Origin: Parendozoicomonas sp. Alg238-R29
GTDB lineage: Bacteria; Pseudomonadota; Gammaproteobacteria; Pseudomonadales; Endozoicomonadaceae
Direction of reading: 5' to 3'
Length of the DNA stretch: 64,000 bases
NCBI RefSeq assembly: GCF_947331445.1
Contig: NZ_CAMZOG010000008.1
Location: forward strand, 1-64,000
The notes beneath the pieces were generated by a model. It made no database searches, was not told the DNA's origin, and worked only from the letters and a program-made list of their open reading frames with translations. Below are positions 24,844 through 34,362 of this stretch, piece after piece. Positions within the stretch are counted from its first letter, which is position 1. Each line of letters begins with the position of its first letter. A program made the translations under genes and the position numbers.

Positions 24844-26031
24844 ATGCTGCAGATATTAGCCAGATTAGTTATCGGAGAACAGAAAACGAACAGAGTTTCA
24901 GCACTTTTCTTGATGGCGTTCTGGCTTATAGCACAAGCATGTTTTGCCAATGAAAAGCAGAGCTCTGAACCAGTCCCTATTAAAGGCCTTGTTATTTTCG
25001 GAGACAGCCTCTCCGACAATGTGAATACCTGGCGACTCAGCCATTACTACATGGGTATGCCCGACCCTCTCAATGAGGATTACAAAACTAATTATTTTCA
25101 GGACATCTTTGCCGGGCTAGTCCCCCGGGCGGTGACGAATATCGGCCCGTCTATTGTTCCTTTCCCAACCTTTCCAGCCCCCCCCTATGACCGGGGATAT
25201 TTCTCCAACGGCCCAGTTGCGGTTGAATATATTGCCCTCTATGCAGGTCTTGATCTTAACAACCTTGAGCAGTACCGGAATATGGCTTTTGGAGCCAGCT
25301 GGACAACAAACCTGTTCGACAATCTGGTGCAGTCCTGGAGTCAAAAACGATTACCCGGCTTACGATTGATGTTTCAGGGCAAGATTCTGCCACCCAGCTT
25401 TTCTGCGGTGACGGATGCATTCTTGAAACACAACCCGCAGCTTGATCCAGACGTAATCTATGCCGTGTACTTCAATGGCAATGACTATCTAAATGGTTTC
25501 AGTGACCCTGCGGTCGTTGTATCCCGCCAGTTCACCAATGTTCGCAAGCTTATCAATGCCGGTGCCCGCCATATTTTCTGGGGGCTGGTTCCTGACTATG
25601 CGATGGCTCCCTGTTTTCATAAAGGCCCCCGACGGGATGTGGTGGCACAATGGGGACATGAGCATAACAGTTATGTTCGAAAGCTTGCAGAAGGCACTGC
25701 CCACGCCTGGCCGCAAGTAAAACTGATTCTTGGAGATATTGGAGAAATTTTCCGAAATGTTGCCCACGACCTGAGCCATGAAGGTGGCGTTCTGGATCGC
25801 CCATGCGTCAATGTCTATATACCAGGCTGTGACCATGATCCGGGTATGGTTTCACTCTTTCAAACCCGGCAGGCAACGGTGTGTGACAACCCTGACAAGT
25901 ATCTTTTCTGGGATCAGGTTCATGCAACAGCAAGAGTACACCGCATTGCTTCTGGCTATGTTTGCCAACAGTTGATGAATGAAGGTTATAAACTCGACTG
26001 CCCGGATTTGCAGGAATTAAAAAAGCTCTAA
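24844..26031 (+). CDS. GDSL-like (SGNH) esterase/lipase, exported
   Basis: 395 residues. A signal-type hydrophobic stretch lies around residues 18-35. SGNH blocks are in order: block I VIFGDSLSDNV (Ser55), block II GYFSNGPVAVEYIA, block III YAVYFNGNDYLNG, block V FWDQVHATARVH with the Asp-His pair. The spacing matches bacterial extracellular lipases/acyltransferases of the GDSL family such as thermolabile haemolysin-like phospholipases. It probably cleaves ester bonds in lipids outside the cytoplasm; the exact substrate is open. It is convergent with the next gene, the two stops overlapping by four bases. Confidence 0.85.
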   Translation: MLQILARLVIGEQKTNRVSALFLMAFWLIAQACFANEKQSSEPVPIKGLVIFGDSLSDNVNTWRLSHYYMGMPDPLNEDYKTNYFQDIFAGLVPRAVTNIGPSIVPFPTFPAPPYDRGYFSNGPVAVEYIALYAGLDLNNLEQYRNMAFGASWTTNLFDNLVQSWSQKRLPGLRLMFQGKILPPSFSAVTDAFLKHNPQLDPDVIYAVYFNGNDYLNGFSDPAVVVSRQFTNVRKLINAGARHIFWGLVPDYAMAPCFHKGPRRDVVAQWGHEHNSYVRKLAEGTAHAWPQVKLILGDIGEIFRNVAHDLSHEGGVLDRPCVNVYIPGCDHDPGMVSLFQTRQATVCDNPDKYLFWDQVHATARVHRIASGYVCQQLMNEGYKLDCPDLQELKKL

Positions 26032-27659
26032 CGACGAGCCCAGCCACTCTTAGCTTTTGAAATTTCATAAACGTTAGCCAGCCACCCCGGAGCATAGCGA
26101 TTTAATATTTCCAATACTGCTTCCATTGAGTGCCTGGCCTCTGAAGTTGCATTATCAGCAGAGGGGGTAAGTGCGTTTACTAACGGAACGAAGATTCTTC
26201 CTCCAATAATATGGGGCATATAACGCAGCAAATAGTTAAGTTCGCTATTCAGTGCGAAACTTGTGGTTCGATCAAAACGATACTGCCAAAGTGGAGATTT
26301 CTGCGGGGAGCCATCCCTTAATTCTAAACCTGGCCCAGCATACGTGTCGGACCAAACCAAACGGGGAATATTGGCACCAGGCAGGCCAAAATAGAAAAAG
26401 CTGTTCTCATAACTGTCTTGCGCCCAGCTTAACGGTTTTGGCTCATGCTCATATAACCAGACCAGTGTTGAACACTCTTGAGTGTCAGTAAAGAAACTCA
26501 TCTCATACTTATGCCGAACATGCATAACGCCCTGCACACATTCAGCATAGGATTCCGTATCAGCAAGTTCACTGTAACAGTTCAGGGCATCGTTAACATG
26601 CTGCAAAAACCGGGGATGTAAAATGCTGCGGAACGAAGGATCTTGGTTCTCTCTTTCAGCCCCTGCAACCAGCCTTTGTTCAAGCCACGGTAACGGGTTC
26701 TCTGAATTTTCATCTCCAACATCCAGCACAATTCGTTTCTGAAAACGATTACGGTAATCAGTAATATCAACCTGAAGCTCTGTTTCTTCTTCATGTTTAC
26801 CTAGCGAAAAAATCAGGGTATCAATTCGTCCGCGATCCATGATTTTCATAAGATGATTCCACACCTGGCAACCTTCAGGTGTTTTCTCATGTCGCTTATT
26901 TCGAAGAACCAAAGGTATACGATGCAGCTTCAACTCAAACTTATTCTCACCCTTATCATAAAGAGTTATAAACAGCTTTTCTCGCAGACAGGGCGGAAGA
27001 CTGATATCAAGGCTGTCCAACATTTTCTTGGCTCGCTTTTTCCAAAGATTTCTTACCGCCCATTTGGAAACTAATGCGAAACCTGCCAGAGGGGTGTGAT
27101 AGCTATAGAAGCGATTAGAATGAAAACGACTCTCTACGCCACCAATCAGCTTGGCAGCCATATACAGATACCCAGAAGACTTTCCGTTATAAAAAGCATT
27201 CCTGCTTTGTCGATACAACATCGACACAATGGCCAGAACAGTCATATTATGTGAAACGGATCGAATGCGCGGAGAAATCTCTCCATGGGCCACTGCAATA
27301 ATTCGCAAGTAAGAATACAAAACCACCATACCGGAGGCTGGTAAAAGCCCACCGTATATAAAATTCGGCCCTGTTGTGCTCTTGAAATCGTCAGACTGCA
27401 GCCTTTCAAAAAAAACAATGCGATCTCCATATCGCATAAAGGTTCCATTCTTGTTCGATGCCCAATCCGGTAGAGCCCCCTGCCCTGCCGTGCCATCAAT
27501 TTCTATATTATGTCTAATCTGGATTGGCGCTTCGGGCTCTGGAGGAAACAGTTCCCGATCGGGTGAACCTCCCACAGCCAGACAGCTCTGAGCCAATGTA
27601 AAAAGACTCAGAGCAATCAATAAGATGCTTTTGAGAGGCACAGTGCCGACTTCAACCAT
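26028..27659 (-). CDS. Large exported protein of unknown function
   Basis: 543 residues from ATG 27659 (an upstream in-frame start at 27677 adds six). A signal peptide is visible (SILLIALSLFTLAQSCLA). The mature protein has mixed alpha/beta sequence with many Arg and Tyr and several Trp, for example GGLLPASGMVVLYSYLRIIAVAHGE and NSELNYLLRYMPHIIGGRIFVPLVNAL. No repeated domain, lipobox (the Cys at the cleavage region lacks the full pattern) or catalytic motif was recognised. Being convergent with, and stop-overlapping, the GDSL esterase suggests compact packing but not a shared promoter. Confidence 0.55.
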   Translation of the reverse strand: MVEVGTVPLKSILLIALSLFTLAQSCLAVGGSPDRELFPPEPEAPIQIRHNIEIDGTAGQGALPDWASNKNGTFMRYGDRIVFFERLQSDDFKSTTGPNFIYGGLLPASGMVVLYSYLRIIAVAHGEISPRIRSVSHNMTVLAIVSMLYRQSRNAFYNGKSSGYLYMAAKLIGGVESRFHSNRFYSYHTPLAGFALVSKWAVRNLWKKRAKKMLDSLDISLPPCLREKLFITLYDKGENKFELKLHRIPLVLRNKRHEKTPEGCQVWNHLMKIMDRGRIDTLIFSLGKHEEETELQVDITDYRNRFQKRIVLDVGDENSENPLPWLEQRLVAGAERENQDPSFRSILHPRFLQHVNDALNCYSELADTESYAECVQGVMHVRHKYEMSFFTDTQECSTLVWLYEHEPKPLSWAQDSYENSFFYFGLPGANIPRLVWSDTYAGPGLELRDGSPQKSPLWQYRFDRTTSFALNSELNYLLRYMPHIIGGRIFVPLVNALTPSADNATSEARHSMEAVLEILNRYAPGWLANVYEISKAKSGWARR

Positions 27660-27677
27660 AGCTTGGTCTGCATTCAA

Positions 27678-28042
27678 AACGTCTCGTGCAATATAGTCAG
27701 CAGGGAAAGCACCATGGTTTTGTTTTGTTAAGCCTTAGATAATCTCTGTAGCAACAGGTTGCTGATAGTTATTATCCGACTTTTTAAGGGCATTCTTATT
27801 CTGGTCGATGAACTGGCTGGCTGCTTTATGAAGTTCTACGAGTTCTGCCCCGTCAATAAAGACGACGTTGCGACCGATGTGAAGAACAGCCGTCTGCAAC
27901 TATGCGCCCTGACTGCCCGCTCCCTCCATCTGCACACAATCCCCCCCTATCCTTATTGTTGGTATTGCTAACTGATCTTTACGGCTATGCATTGTCTAAC
28001 CCTCGTTCACTAAACGGATAACTCCACAGGAGGGATAGACTC
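27678..28042. other. 365-bp stretch without a recognised gene
   Basis: A 70-residue plus-strand frame (27759-27971) has no ribosome site or family features. The last 20 bases carry the strong AGGAGG of the next gene. No RNA or repeat was recognised. Confidence 0.4.
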
Positions 28043-29053
28043 ATGCAAACACCCGTTCTCACAAACACTCAACCGTTTCCACAAACCTCACCCCAACAAC
28101 CAACGGGTGCAAAAATCGAAACAGGCCAATTCGCAGGACTGAGCACACATCAGATACAACCTGAAAGCCAACTCGGTGAACTGAACACTCCACACCAGGT
28201 TGAGTGCAAACTCCGTGGCGGTGGTAAAGAAAGAACAGTTGATGAAATGACACCTGAAGAACTTGGCCGGGAAATTTTAGCCCAGCTCAACCCCCAGTAT
28301 CTCAAGGTCTTTCACTCTCAGTCGAACTGGGAAACACTCCTGGACAAGTGTATTGATCACGTCACAAACCAATATCATTTAGAAATATCTTCTTCCCTGG
28401 TTGCCACACTTAAAGAAACCATAAGAAATAGGGCTTCTGTTGGCCTGATTCGTTCTCACCTCACCGCTATATTGCTGTCTTCCTCGGGAGAAAATTACCA
28501 AAAATGTAATGCGGCCATGCATATAGGCCTTCGCTTATGCGTAGAATGGAATTGTGCAAGAATCGACGAAGCTATAGATCGATGCGACAAAGCTGCAGAT
28601 TATTCTAATTCCTGTATATCCGGCTTGAATGCACTGCTCGCTGCATGTATAGAGAATATGCGCCCTTCCGGAACGTTTTATCCTGGTGGACGGGAAAATG
28701 TTCAGAAAAAACTCATTCAGCTTCAACAGGCGTTGCAGGATACCAGCGCACATTTCGCCAGCACGTCCAAGAATAGGGGTGAACAGGGAACGTCTCTGGA
28801 TAGTATCCCATGGGTAACAGCCGATAAGTCATCCCTACCAGCCAATGTTCAAAACCAGCTTGCAGCTGAGTTTATACCTCAGCTTTTGGCAGCCACTGAA
28901 GAGCATCAGGACAATGTTTTGCAACGGTTGGAGGAGAGGGCTGCCGTGATGTTTGAAAATCTCGAACGGTGCAAAGCCCTGCAGGATGAGCGCTACCGAA
29001 TGCGTTTCAGAACATGTCGGGAGCAGGCTGCCGAAACGACACGCTTCAATTAA
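28043..29053 (+). CDS. Unrecognised soluble protein with disordered N-terminus
   Basis: 336 residues; AGGAGG nine bases before the ATG. The first ~60 residues are rich in Gln, Thr and Pro and low in hydrophobics (TNTQPFPQTSPQQPTG), and no signal peptide is present. From ~65 (GKERTVDEMTPEELGREILAQL) the rest is helical, with Cys-rich stretches near 150-205 and a charged C-terminal helix (QRLEERAAVMFENLERCKALQDERYRMRFR). A polar, unstructured N-terminus followed by a helical body is what type III secretion substrates often look like, but no secretion gene is nearby and no known effector domain is seen. I do not recognise a family. Confidence 0.55.
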   Translation: MQTPVLTNTQPFPQTSPQQPTGAKIETGQFAGLSTHQIQPESQLGELNTPHQVECKLRGGGKERTVDEMTPEELGREILAQLNPQYLKVFHSQSNWETLLDKCIDHVTNQYHLEISSSLVATLKETIRNRASVGLIRSHLTAILLSSSGENYQKCNAAMHIGLRLCVEWNCARIDEAIDRCDKAADYSNSCISGLNALLAACIENMRPSGTFYPGGRENVQKKLIQLQQALQDTSAHFASTSKNRGEQGTSLDSIPWVTADKSSLPANVQNQLAAEFIPQLLAATEEHQDNVLQRLEERAAVMFENLERCKALQDERYRMRFRTCREQAAETTRFN

Positions 29054-29313
29054 ATATTTCCAATAAGAAGTGACATTTAAGCAAAACGGAGGCCGTCAGA
29101 ACCCCTTCCAACGGAGCCAACACCAATGTCTTCGCTTCGCCGGGGTAAGCATCTGTGCATTCCCTTCTCGGCGCAAACCATAAATCACCCGAAATGCCAG
29201 ACCAGATGGGCTGTATCAATGGCAATATTTTTCCGGCGTATAAAGATCAGACACTTTTCGATATGGCGTTTTGCTTTGTCTGGCAGCCTGCTTGGCAGTT
29301 GTCGGCATCAGCA

Positions 29314-31419
29314 TCAACTTCCACGTGGCGCATTGCCAAACACAGCTCCGTGGCGCTGCTGGAGTTCACGCAAATACTCTTCCAGCCTGTCCAGCTGGCG
29401 GCCGACAAATTTATCCCGCTGCTCACAAGCTGTTATATCTTCACTGCGTAATTCGCTGATGCGATTCAGCCAGTCTTCCCATACTGCTGTGGTTTCCACC
29501 TGCACCAGCCACGGTGGCAAATCATCCACCAGCGCCTCACCTTTTGGTGTACTTTCCAAACGTCCGCCTTTTCTTTCTACAAACTCTCTAGCCAATAGAG
29601 TTTCCAAAATGCTGGAACGGGTAGCTGGAGTGCCTATGCCGGCACTGTCCCGAAGTAGTTTCCTTAACTGCGGATCACGAACAAAACGGCCAACAGATTT
29701 CATCGCCTTAATGAGTGTACGATCCGTAAACCACGCAGGAGGTCTGGTTGTTCGGGTTAACAAACGTACTTCCTGAAGTGGCGAGGGCATATGTTTCTGC
29801 ACAGGTATTGGCTGAACCAGTGATACTTCATCTTGGGATTTCTTGTCTTTCGGAAAAGCCTGTTGCCAGCCGGGGTCAAGTACGACGTTTAATGTTGTGG
29901 TGAAACGACTGTGACTGTTACCCAATAAATCTTCTGCAGGAACGGCAATAGTCAACTTCTGCTCACGTATTTGAGCGGCTGGCCACATCGCCTGAACATA
30001 ACGACGGGCAACAATCTCGTAAGCCTGCTGCTCATGTCGGGCCATCCGTTCCAGATGAGCAGCTTTGCGGGTTGGAATTATTCCATAGTGCTCCATGGGT
30101 TTAGTGGTGAAACACGAAGGTCTGAACGGTGCATATCCAGTATCCTGCCCGTTGTGTATATCTCTGACTCGCCCCGCAGCCATTTCCAGAGAAGGGAGAC
30201 GAGACAGGTGTTCCAACACCGGATTTCGTTCATTGGGCTCATACAACGAAACCGGTAGTTCCGCATGTTCTGTTCGGGGATAAGTTACTAACCCATCGTT
30301 GTACAGCTTTTCAAGGACCTGTTGTGCCTTGGATGCTGTTAGACCTGCTGCCTTGTGCATCTCAGCCTGAAACTCGGCAAGGTCACAAGGCATGGGTGGC
30401 TGACGTTTTAAATCACGGGTTTTGCTACCCACAACAATCGCCTGACTAGCGACTAATAAAAGCCTGTCCCGGAAGTTATTCACTTCCTGCTCACCCACAA
30501 ATAACGGTGTATCCAAAGGTTCTGGAGAACCTTCTCTGACGATTTTCCTGGAGGGTTCCCACTCCACACCGACGGGCATGGATTCAATAATCTCTGCTGT
30601 GACTGGCGGATTGTAACGGGCAGAGATAATCTGCCCTGCCAGATCAAATAACCCATCAATTAAAAAATGGTCTTTAGGAACAAAGCTCCGAATCTCCCGA
30701 CAACGTTGTACCACAAGAGAAAGTGTTGGTGTTTGTACACGACCAACTGAGACTACAGACTTACGCCCAGAGCCCTGTCCAAGATGGTTACCCATTTTTC
30801 CGTGGCGGGCATAACAGGTGAGTGCACGAACAACGAATTGGTAAGCCCAGTCTGATCTGGCCCGCGCTTCCGATGCACGAAACCAGGATTTCATTTCCTC
30901 TCCACTTTTCAGGCGATTAAAGGTTTTGCGAACTGCTGTTTTATCCAACCCATCCACCAACCAGGCATGGCGAACAGCCCCACGAAAGCGACAATGTTCC
31001 AATAAGTGCCAGGCTATGGCGGTTCCTTCCCGATCCGGGTCGGTACTGACAATCACTTCTCCCGCACCTTTCAGGTGCTGGCGAATAACCTTCAAATATT
31101 GTGTTGGCGATTTGCCTTTTCGGCCTTTCTGGGGCTGGGATACCCGAAGATCAAAACTTCTTGGAATAGGCAGAAGCGTGGCAGGATTACTCCAGCTAGC
31201 ATCAGGCTTTAATTCCTGTGGCTCCATCAATTCAAGCAAGTGACCGGATGCCCAAACAATAGTTACCGGCTTACCGTTCAGCTTGCCAACGCCGGAATCA
31301 CCCTGAATGCGCCACCCCATAGCTTCTGCGATTTGCCGGGCCTGATCCCGCTTTTCAGCCAACACGACAACAGGTTTGCCATTTCCCTGCGACTGTTTTC
31401 CTGTATTGGTGCTCGCCAT
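29314..31419 (-). CDS. topB: DNA topoisomerase III (TopB)
   Basis: 701 residues. Type IA topoisomerase features in order: TOPRIM strand PVVVLAEKRDQARQIAEAMG and STDPDREGTAIAWHLLEH with the metal-binding Asp-x-Asp; VSVGRVQTPTLSLVVQRC; active-site Tyr380 in GLVTYPRTEH; HYGIIPTRK; GIGTPATRSSILETLLAREFVER. It cleaves one DNA strand and decatenates replication intermediates. No C-terminal zinc ribbons are present, as usual for TopB. ATG 31419 is followed by a 15-residue polar leader before the TOPRIM strand. No conjugation or plasmid genes sit nearby. Confidence 0.85.
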   Translation of the reverse strand: MASTNTGKQSQGNGKPVVVLAEKRDQARQIAEAMGWRIQGDSGVGKLNGKPVTIVWASGHLLELMEPQELKPDASWSNPATLLPIPRSFDLRVSQPQKGRKGKSPTQYLKVIRQHLKGAGEVIVSTDPDREGTAIAWHLLEHCRFRGAVRHAWLVDGLDKTAVRKTFNRLKSGEEMKSWFRASEARARSDWAYQFVVRALTCYARHGKMGNHLGQGSGRKSVVSVGRVQTPTLSLVVQRCREIRSFVPKDHFLIDGLFDLAGQIISARYNPPVTAEIIESMPVGVEWEPSRKIVREGSPEPLDTPLFVGEQEVNNFRDRLLLVASQAIVVGSKTRDLKRQPPMPCDLAEFQAEMHKAAGLTASKAQQVLEKLYNDGLVTYPRTEHAELPVSLYEPNERNPVLEHLSRLPSLEMAAGRVRDIHNGQDTGYAPFRPSCFTTKPMEHYGIIPTRKAAHLERMARHEQQAYEIVARRYVQAMWPAAQIREQKLTIAVPAEDLLGNSHSRFTTTLNVVLDPGWQQAFPKDKKSQDEVSLVQPIPVQKHMPSPLQEVRLLTRTTRPPAWFTDRTLIKAMKSVGRFVRDPQLRKLLRDSAGIGTPATRSSILETLLAREFVERKGGRLESTPKGEALVDDLPPWLVQVETTAVWEDWLNRISELRSEDITACEQRDKFVGRQLDRLEEYLRELQQRHGAVFGNAPRGS

Positions 31420-31712
31420 AAATTCACTGCGGACACGCCGCCAAAGACCTGTATAAATTAACAGTCTTCTAAATTAATCTATTTTTGCAGATAAGGCCAA
31501 ACTCTTAACTTAAAGAAGCTTATCGGTCTCAAATCATTAACAGCCTTTTAGAAGTATTGGCTTCAAGTAACGGAGTGTATTTCTGTCCTGATCTCTCGCC
31601 AAGCTGGTCTATGATTGTCTCGCCCGTTCAAGCAGTACAGGCAACGCGGCTATCAACTACCTGAAAAAAGGATGGAGCTGGATGTTTAGCTCGTAATCAG
31701 TCTGCAGAAATC

Positions 31713-32204
31713 TCAATGCTTTGGTTTTTCCAGATGCTTAAGTGGCAGCTCAGTTCTGCTGATTGGAGCACGCAGTACAAAACTGGAATGGGCACCGGTT
31801 ACACCTTCCAGCGGTGTAATTTTGTTAAGCAGGAATTCCTGGTAGTACTCCATATCCGGCACCATCACTTTTAACATGTAATCTGCTGCCTGCCCGGTGA
31901 TGAGGTGACATTCCACAACCTCAGGATAATCTCGCACATGGTTTTCAAAATTGGCGAACCGTTCTGGGGTGTGACGATCCATACTGATATGGATAAAGGC
32001 GGTGAGTTTGAGCCCTAAAGCACCTGGAGTTAACCGGGTAACGTGATCCTGAATAATCCCGCTTTCCTCCAAAGCCTTAACCCTGCGCAAACAGGGGGAT
32101 GGAGACAGCCCGATGCGGTCAGCCAGCTCCTGATTGGTTATACGGGCATTCTTCTGGAGTTCTTCCAATATTCGAAGATCATATCGATCAAAGTTAACAC
32201 TCAT
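31713..32204 (-). CDS. Lrp/AsnC-family regulator
   Basis: 163 residues. The N-terminal helix-turn-helix is FDRYDLRILEELQKNARITNQELADRIGLSPSPCLRRVKALEESGII in outline, and the C-terminal RAM ligand-binding domain has GLKLTAFIHISMD, VVECHLITGQAADYMLKVMV and TGAHSSFVLRAPI. I chose ATG 32204 (MSVNFDRYD) because it begins the domain; the frame to 32243 adds 13 residues. It is divergent from leuA, 320 bases apart, so a role in leucine or branched-chain amino acid control is reasonable but inferred. Confidence 0.85.
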   Translation of the reverse strand: MSVNFDRYDLRILEELQKNARITNQELADRIGLSPSPCLRRVKALEESGIIQDHVTRLTPGALGLKLTAFIHISMDRHTPERFANFENHVRDYPEVVECHLITGQAADYMLKVMVPDMEYYQEFLLNKITPLEGVTGAHSSFVLRAPISRTELPLKHLEKPKH

Positions 32205-32463
32205 TGCAGTACCAGCCACACAATTAAAATTATATTTCAACATGGAATAAATTTAAGCCATATTATTGCCCAAAAAGGCACAATTGGCACCATATTAGCA
32301 ATCATTCACCTCTTTATTTTATCTACTATATACCCGTCGCCAAAAGTGACTCCCCGCAAGATCCGGGAAGAACCTGACCACCACAAGTGCGATGGTTAGA
32401 TAGCAGCCTTACCGAGGCCGCAAAAAACAGCCCAAAAGGTTGGAGAGAACACAAAATACTGAG

Positions 32464-32489
32464 AAGGCTGGTCAAGAATGGCCAGCCTT
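32464..32489 (+). promoter_or_regulatory. Stem-loop in the leuA leader
   Basis: AAGGCTGGTC, loop AAGAAT, GGCCAGCCTT: 10-bp stem with one wobble, 35 bases before the leuA start. The following TCTACTTTC is a poor T-run. No Leu-rich leader peptide was found in the 320-bp lrp-leuA gap, so an attenuator is possible but unproven. Confidence 0.4.
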
Positions 32490-32524
32490 TCTACTTTCAG
32501 GGGGCAAGACAAAGAGGGGCAACT

Positions 32525-34222
32525 ATGGCCAATACAGAAATACAGGGATCATCCCAAAAGACATTCAATCACAACAAATACCGGGCTTTCCCTCCAGTAA
32601 AGAAAGCAAACCGCCGCTGGCCCGATAACACCATAGAAACAGCCCCCCTATGGTGCAGTGTTGACCTCCGTGATGGCAACCAGGCTCTGATTGAGCCTAT
32701 GTCCGTAGAACAAAAATGTCGTTTATTTCAACTACTTGTTGAGATTGGTTTTAAAGAGATTGAAGTTGGTTTCCCTGCAGCATCCGGCCCGGACTTTGAT
32801 TTTGTTCGCAAACTGATAAACGACAAGATGATTCCCGATGATGTCACCATCCAGGTGCTGACTCAGGCTCGTGAGCATTTAATCACCCGTACTTATGAAG
32901 CTTTAAGCGGCTGCCGCCGTGCGGTTGTTCATGTGTACAACTCCACCTCAACTGTCCAGCGTGAACAGGTATTCCAGCGTGACCGAGCCGGTATTATTAA
33001 AATTGCCGAAGAAGGTGCACGCTTGGTGGCCGAAGAAGCGAAAAAGCATCCGGATACAGAGTGGGTGTTCCAATATTCTCCGGAAAGCTTTACTGGCACC
33101 GAGCTGGATTTCGCCGTTGATGTTTGCAATACCGTTTTGAATGTGTGGCAGCCAACCCAGGAAAAGCCGGTTATTTTGAATCTTCCTGCCACTGTGGAAA
33201 TGTCTACTCCCAATATCTTTGCCGACCAGATTGAATGGTTCCTCGACAATATCAATAACCGTGAATCGGTGATCTGCAGTGTTCACACCCATAACGACCG
33301 TGGCTGTGCTGTTGCTGCCGCAGAATTAGCAGTAATGGCAGGAGCTGACCGGGTAGAAGGCACTCTGTTTGGTAATGGTGAACGCACCGGTAATATGGAC
33401 ATCATTACTATGGCAATGAACCTTTATAGCCAGGGTGTTGACCCAACTCTGGACTTGTCCCGTTCCGATGATGTGATTCGTGTGTACACCGAAACCACTA
33501 ATCTTCCCGTTCACCCCCGCCACCCCTGGTTTGGTGAACTGGTTTATACCGCATTCTCCGGTAGCCATCAGGATGCCATTCGCAAGTGTCTGCATCGTCG
33601 CAAAGAGAATGAGCCTTGGGAGGTTGCATACCTACCAATAGACCCTGCGGATATTGGTCGCGACTATCAGGAAGTTATTCGCATAAACAGCCAATCCGGA
33701 AAGGGTGGGGTTGCGTTTGTTCTGGAGCAGGAAAAAGGTCTACAGGCACCTCGCTGGATGCAGATAGCGCTTTCCGCTGCGGTTCAGGCTGAAGCTGAGA
33801 ATAATGCGGCGGAGATTTCTGGTGATCAAATCTGGCAGATTTTCCAGAAGCGTTTTATGGCTAAGGAAGGTGGCTGGAGTATCGGTAATTATCGACTGGA
33901 ACATTCCAATCTGGAAGATACCGTTGAAGTTGAACTCCATTGCCAGACCGACACCATCACCATAAACAGGAGTGGTAAAGGTCCTCTGGACGCCTTCTCA
34001 AATGGTTTGGAAAAGCTGGGAATACACCTCGATATTCTCGATTACAGCGAGCATGCTCTCGACAATGGCTCTGATGCTCGTGCGGTCAGCTATGTACACG
34101 CCAGTATTAATGGTCAACGTTACTGCGGTGTGGGCATAGATCGGGATATTGTTCTTGCCTCCCTGAAAGCGATGCTTGCAGCCGCCAATCAGGCTTTAAA
34201 AACTGATCAAGCTATAGCCTGA
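32525..34222 (+). CDS. leuA: 2-isopropylmalate synthase
   Basis: 565 residues from ATG 32525 (AGAGGGGC just upstream). The catalytic barrel has WCSVDLRDGNQALIEPM (metal-binding Asp), FKEIEVGFPAAS, HTHNDRGCAVAAAELAVMAGADRVEGTLFGNGERTGN, all diagnostic of LeuA. The C-terminal ~130 residues form the regulatory domain (VELHCQTDTITINRSGKGPLDAF onward) where leucine binds. Length and GRDYQEVIRINSQSGKGGVAF place it in the longer LeuA form seen in pseudomonads and actinobacteria. It condenses acetyl-CoA with 2-oxoisovalerate, the first step to leucine. The leuBCD genes are not next to it. The frame opens upstream at 32387 but that part is leader. Confidence 0.9.
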   Translation: MANTEIQGSSQKTFNHNKYRAFPPVKKANRRWPDNTIETAPLWCSVDLRDGNQALIEPMSVEQKCRLFQLLVEIGFKEIEVGFPAASGPDFDFVRKLINDKMIPDDVTIQVLTQAREHLITRTYEALSGCRRAVVHVYNSTSTVQREQVFQRDRAGIIKIAEEGARLVAEEAKKHPDTEWVFQYSPESFTGTELDFAVDVCNTVLNVWQPTQEKPVILNLPATVEMSTPNIFADQIEWFLDNINNRESVICSVHTHNDRGCAVAAAELAVMAGADRVEGTLFGNGERTGNMDIITMAMNLYSQGVDPTLDLSRSDDVIRVYTETTNLPVHPRHPWFGELVYTAFSGSHQDAIRKCLHRRKENEPWEVAYLPIDPADIGRDYQEVIRINSQSGKGGVAFVLEQEKGLQAPRWMQIALSAAVQAEAENNAAEISGDQIWQIFQKRFMAKEGGWSIGNYRLEHSNLEDTVEVELHCQTDTITINRSGKGPLDAFSNGLEKLGIHLDILDYSEHALDNGSDARAVSYVHASINGQRYCGVGIDRDIVLASLKAMLAAANQALKTDQAIA

Positions 34223-34241
34223 TAGCTCTCTCCTGCCAAAT

Positions 34242-34264
34242 GCTGCCCTGTAACACAGGGCAGC
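34242..34264 (+). terminator. Stem-loop after leuA
   Basis: GCTGCCCTGT, loop AAC, ACAGGGCAGC: perfect 10-bp stem 19 bases after the stop. It lacks a T-run, so it may act as a 3' stabiliser instead of an intrinsic terminator. Confidence 0.5.
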
Positions 34265-34362
34265 TTGCCGCCAGAATGGTGATTCATTATCTGGGGCTAT
34301 AGGGTCTTCGAATGCCGTGATAAACTGCAGTGAAAAGAGACAGATGTAAATTAATAATAAAA

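Noticed and set aside
29126-29776. 216-codon plus-strand frame
   Set aside because: Antisense to the 3' end of topB; no family match.
32387-32524. Upstream in-frame extension of leuA
   Set aside because: No homology to LeuA; a good ribosome site lies before 32525; it is untranslated leader.
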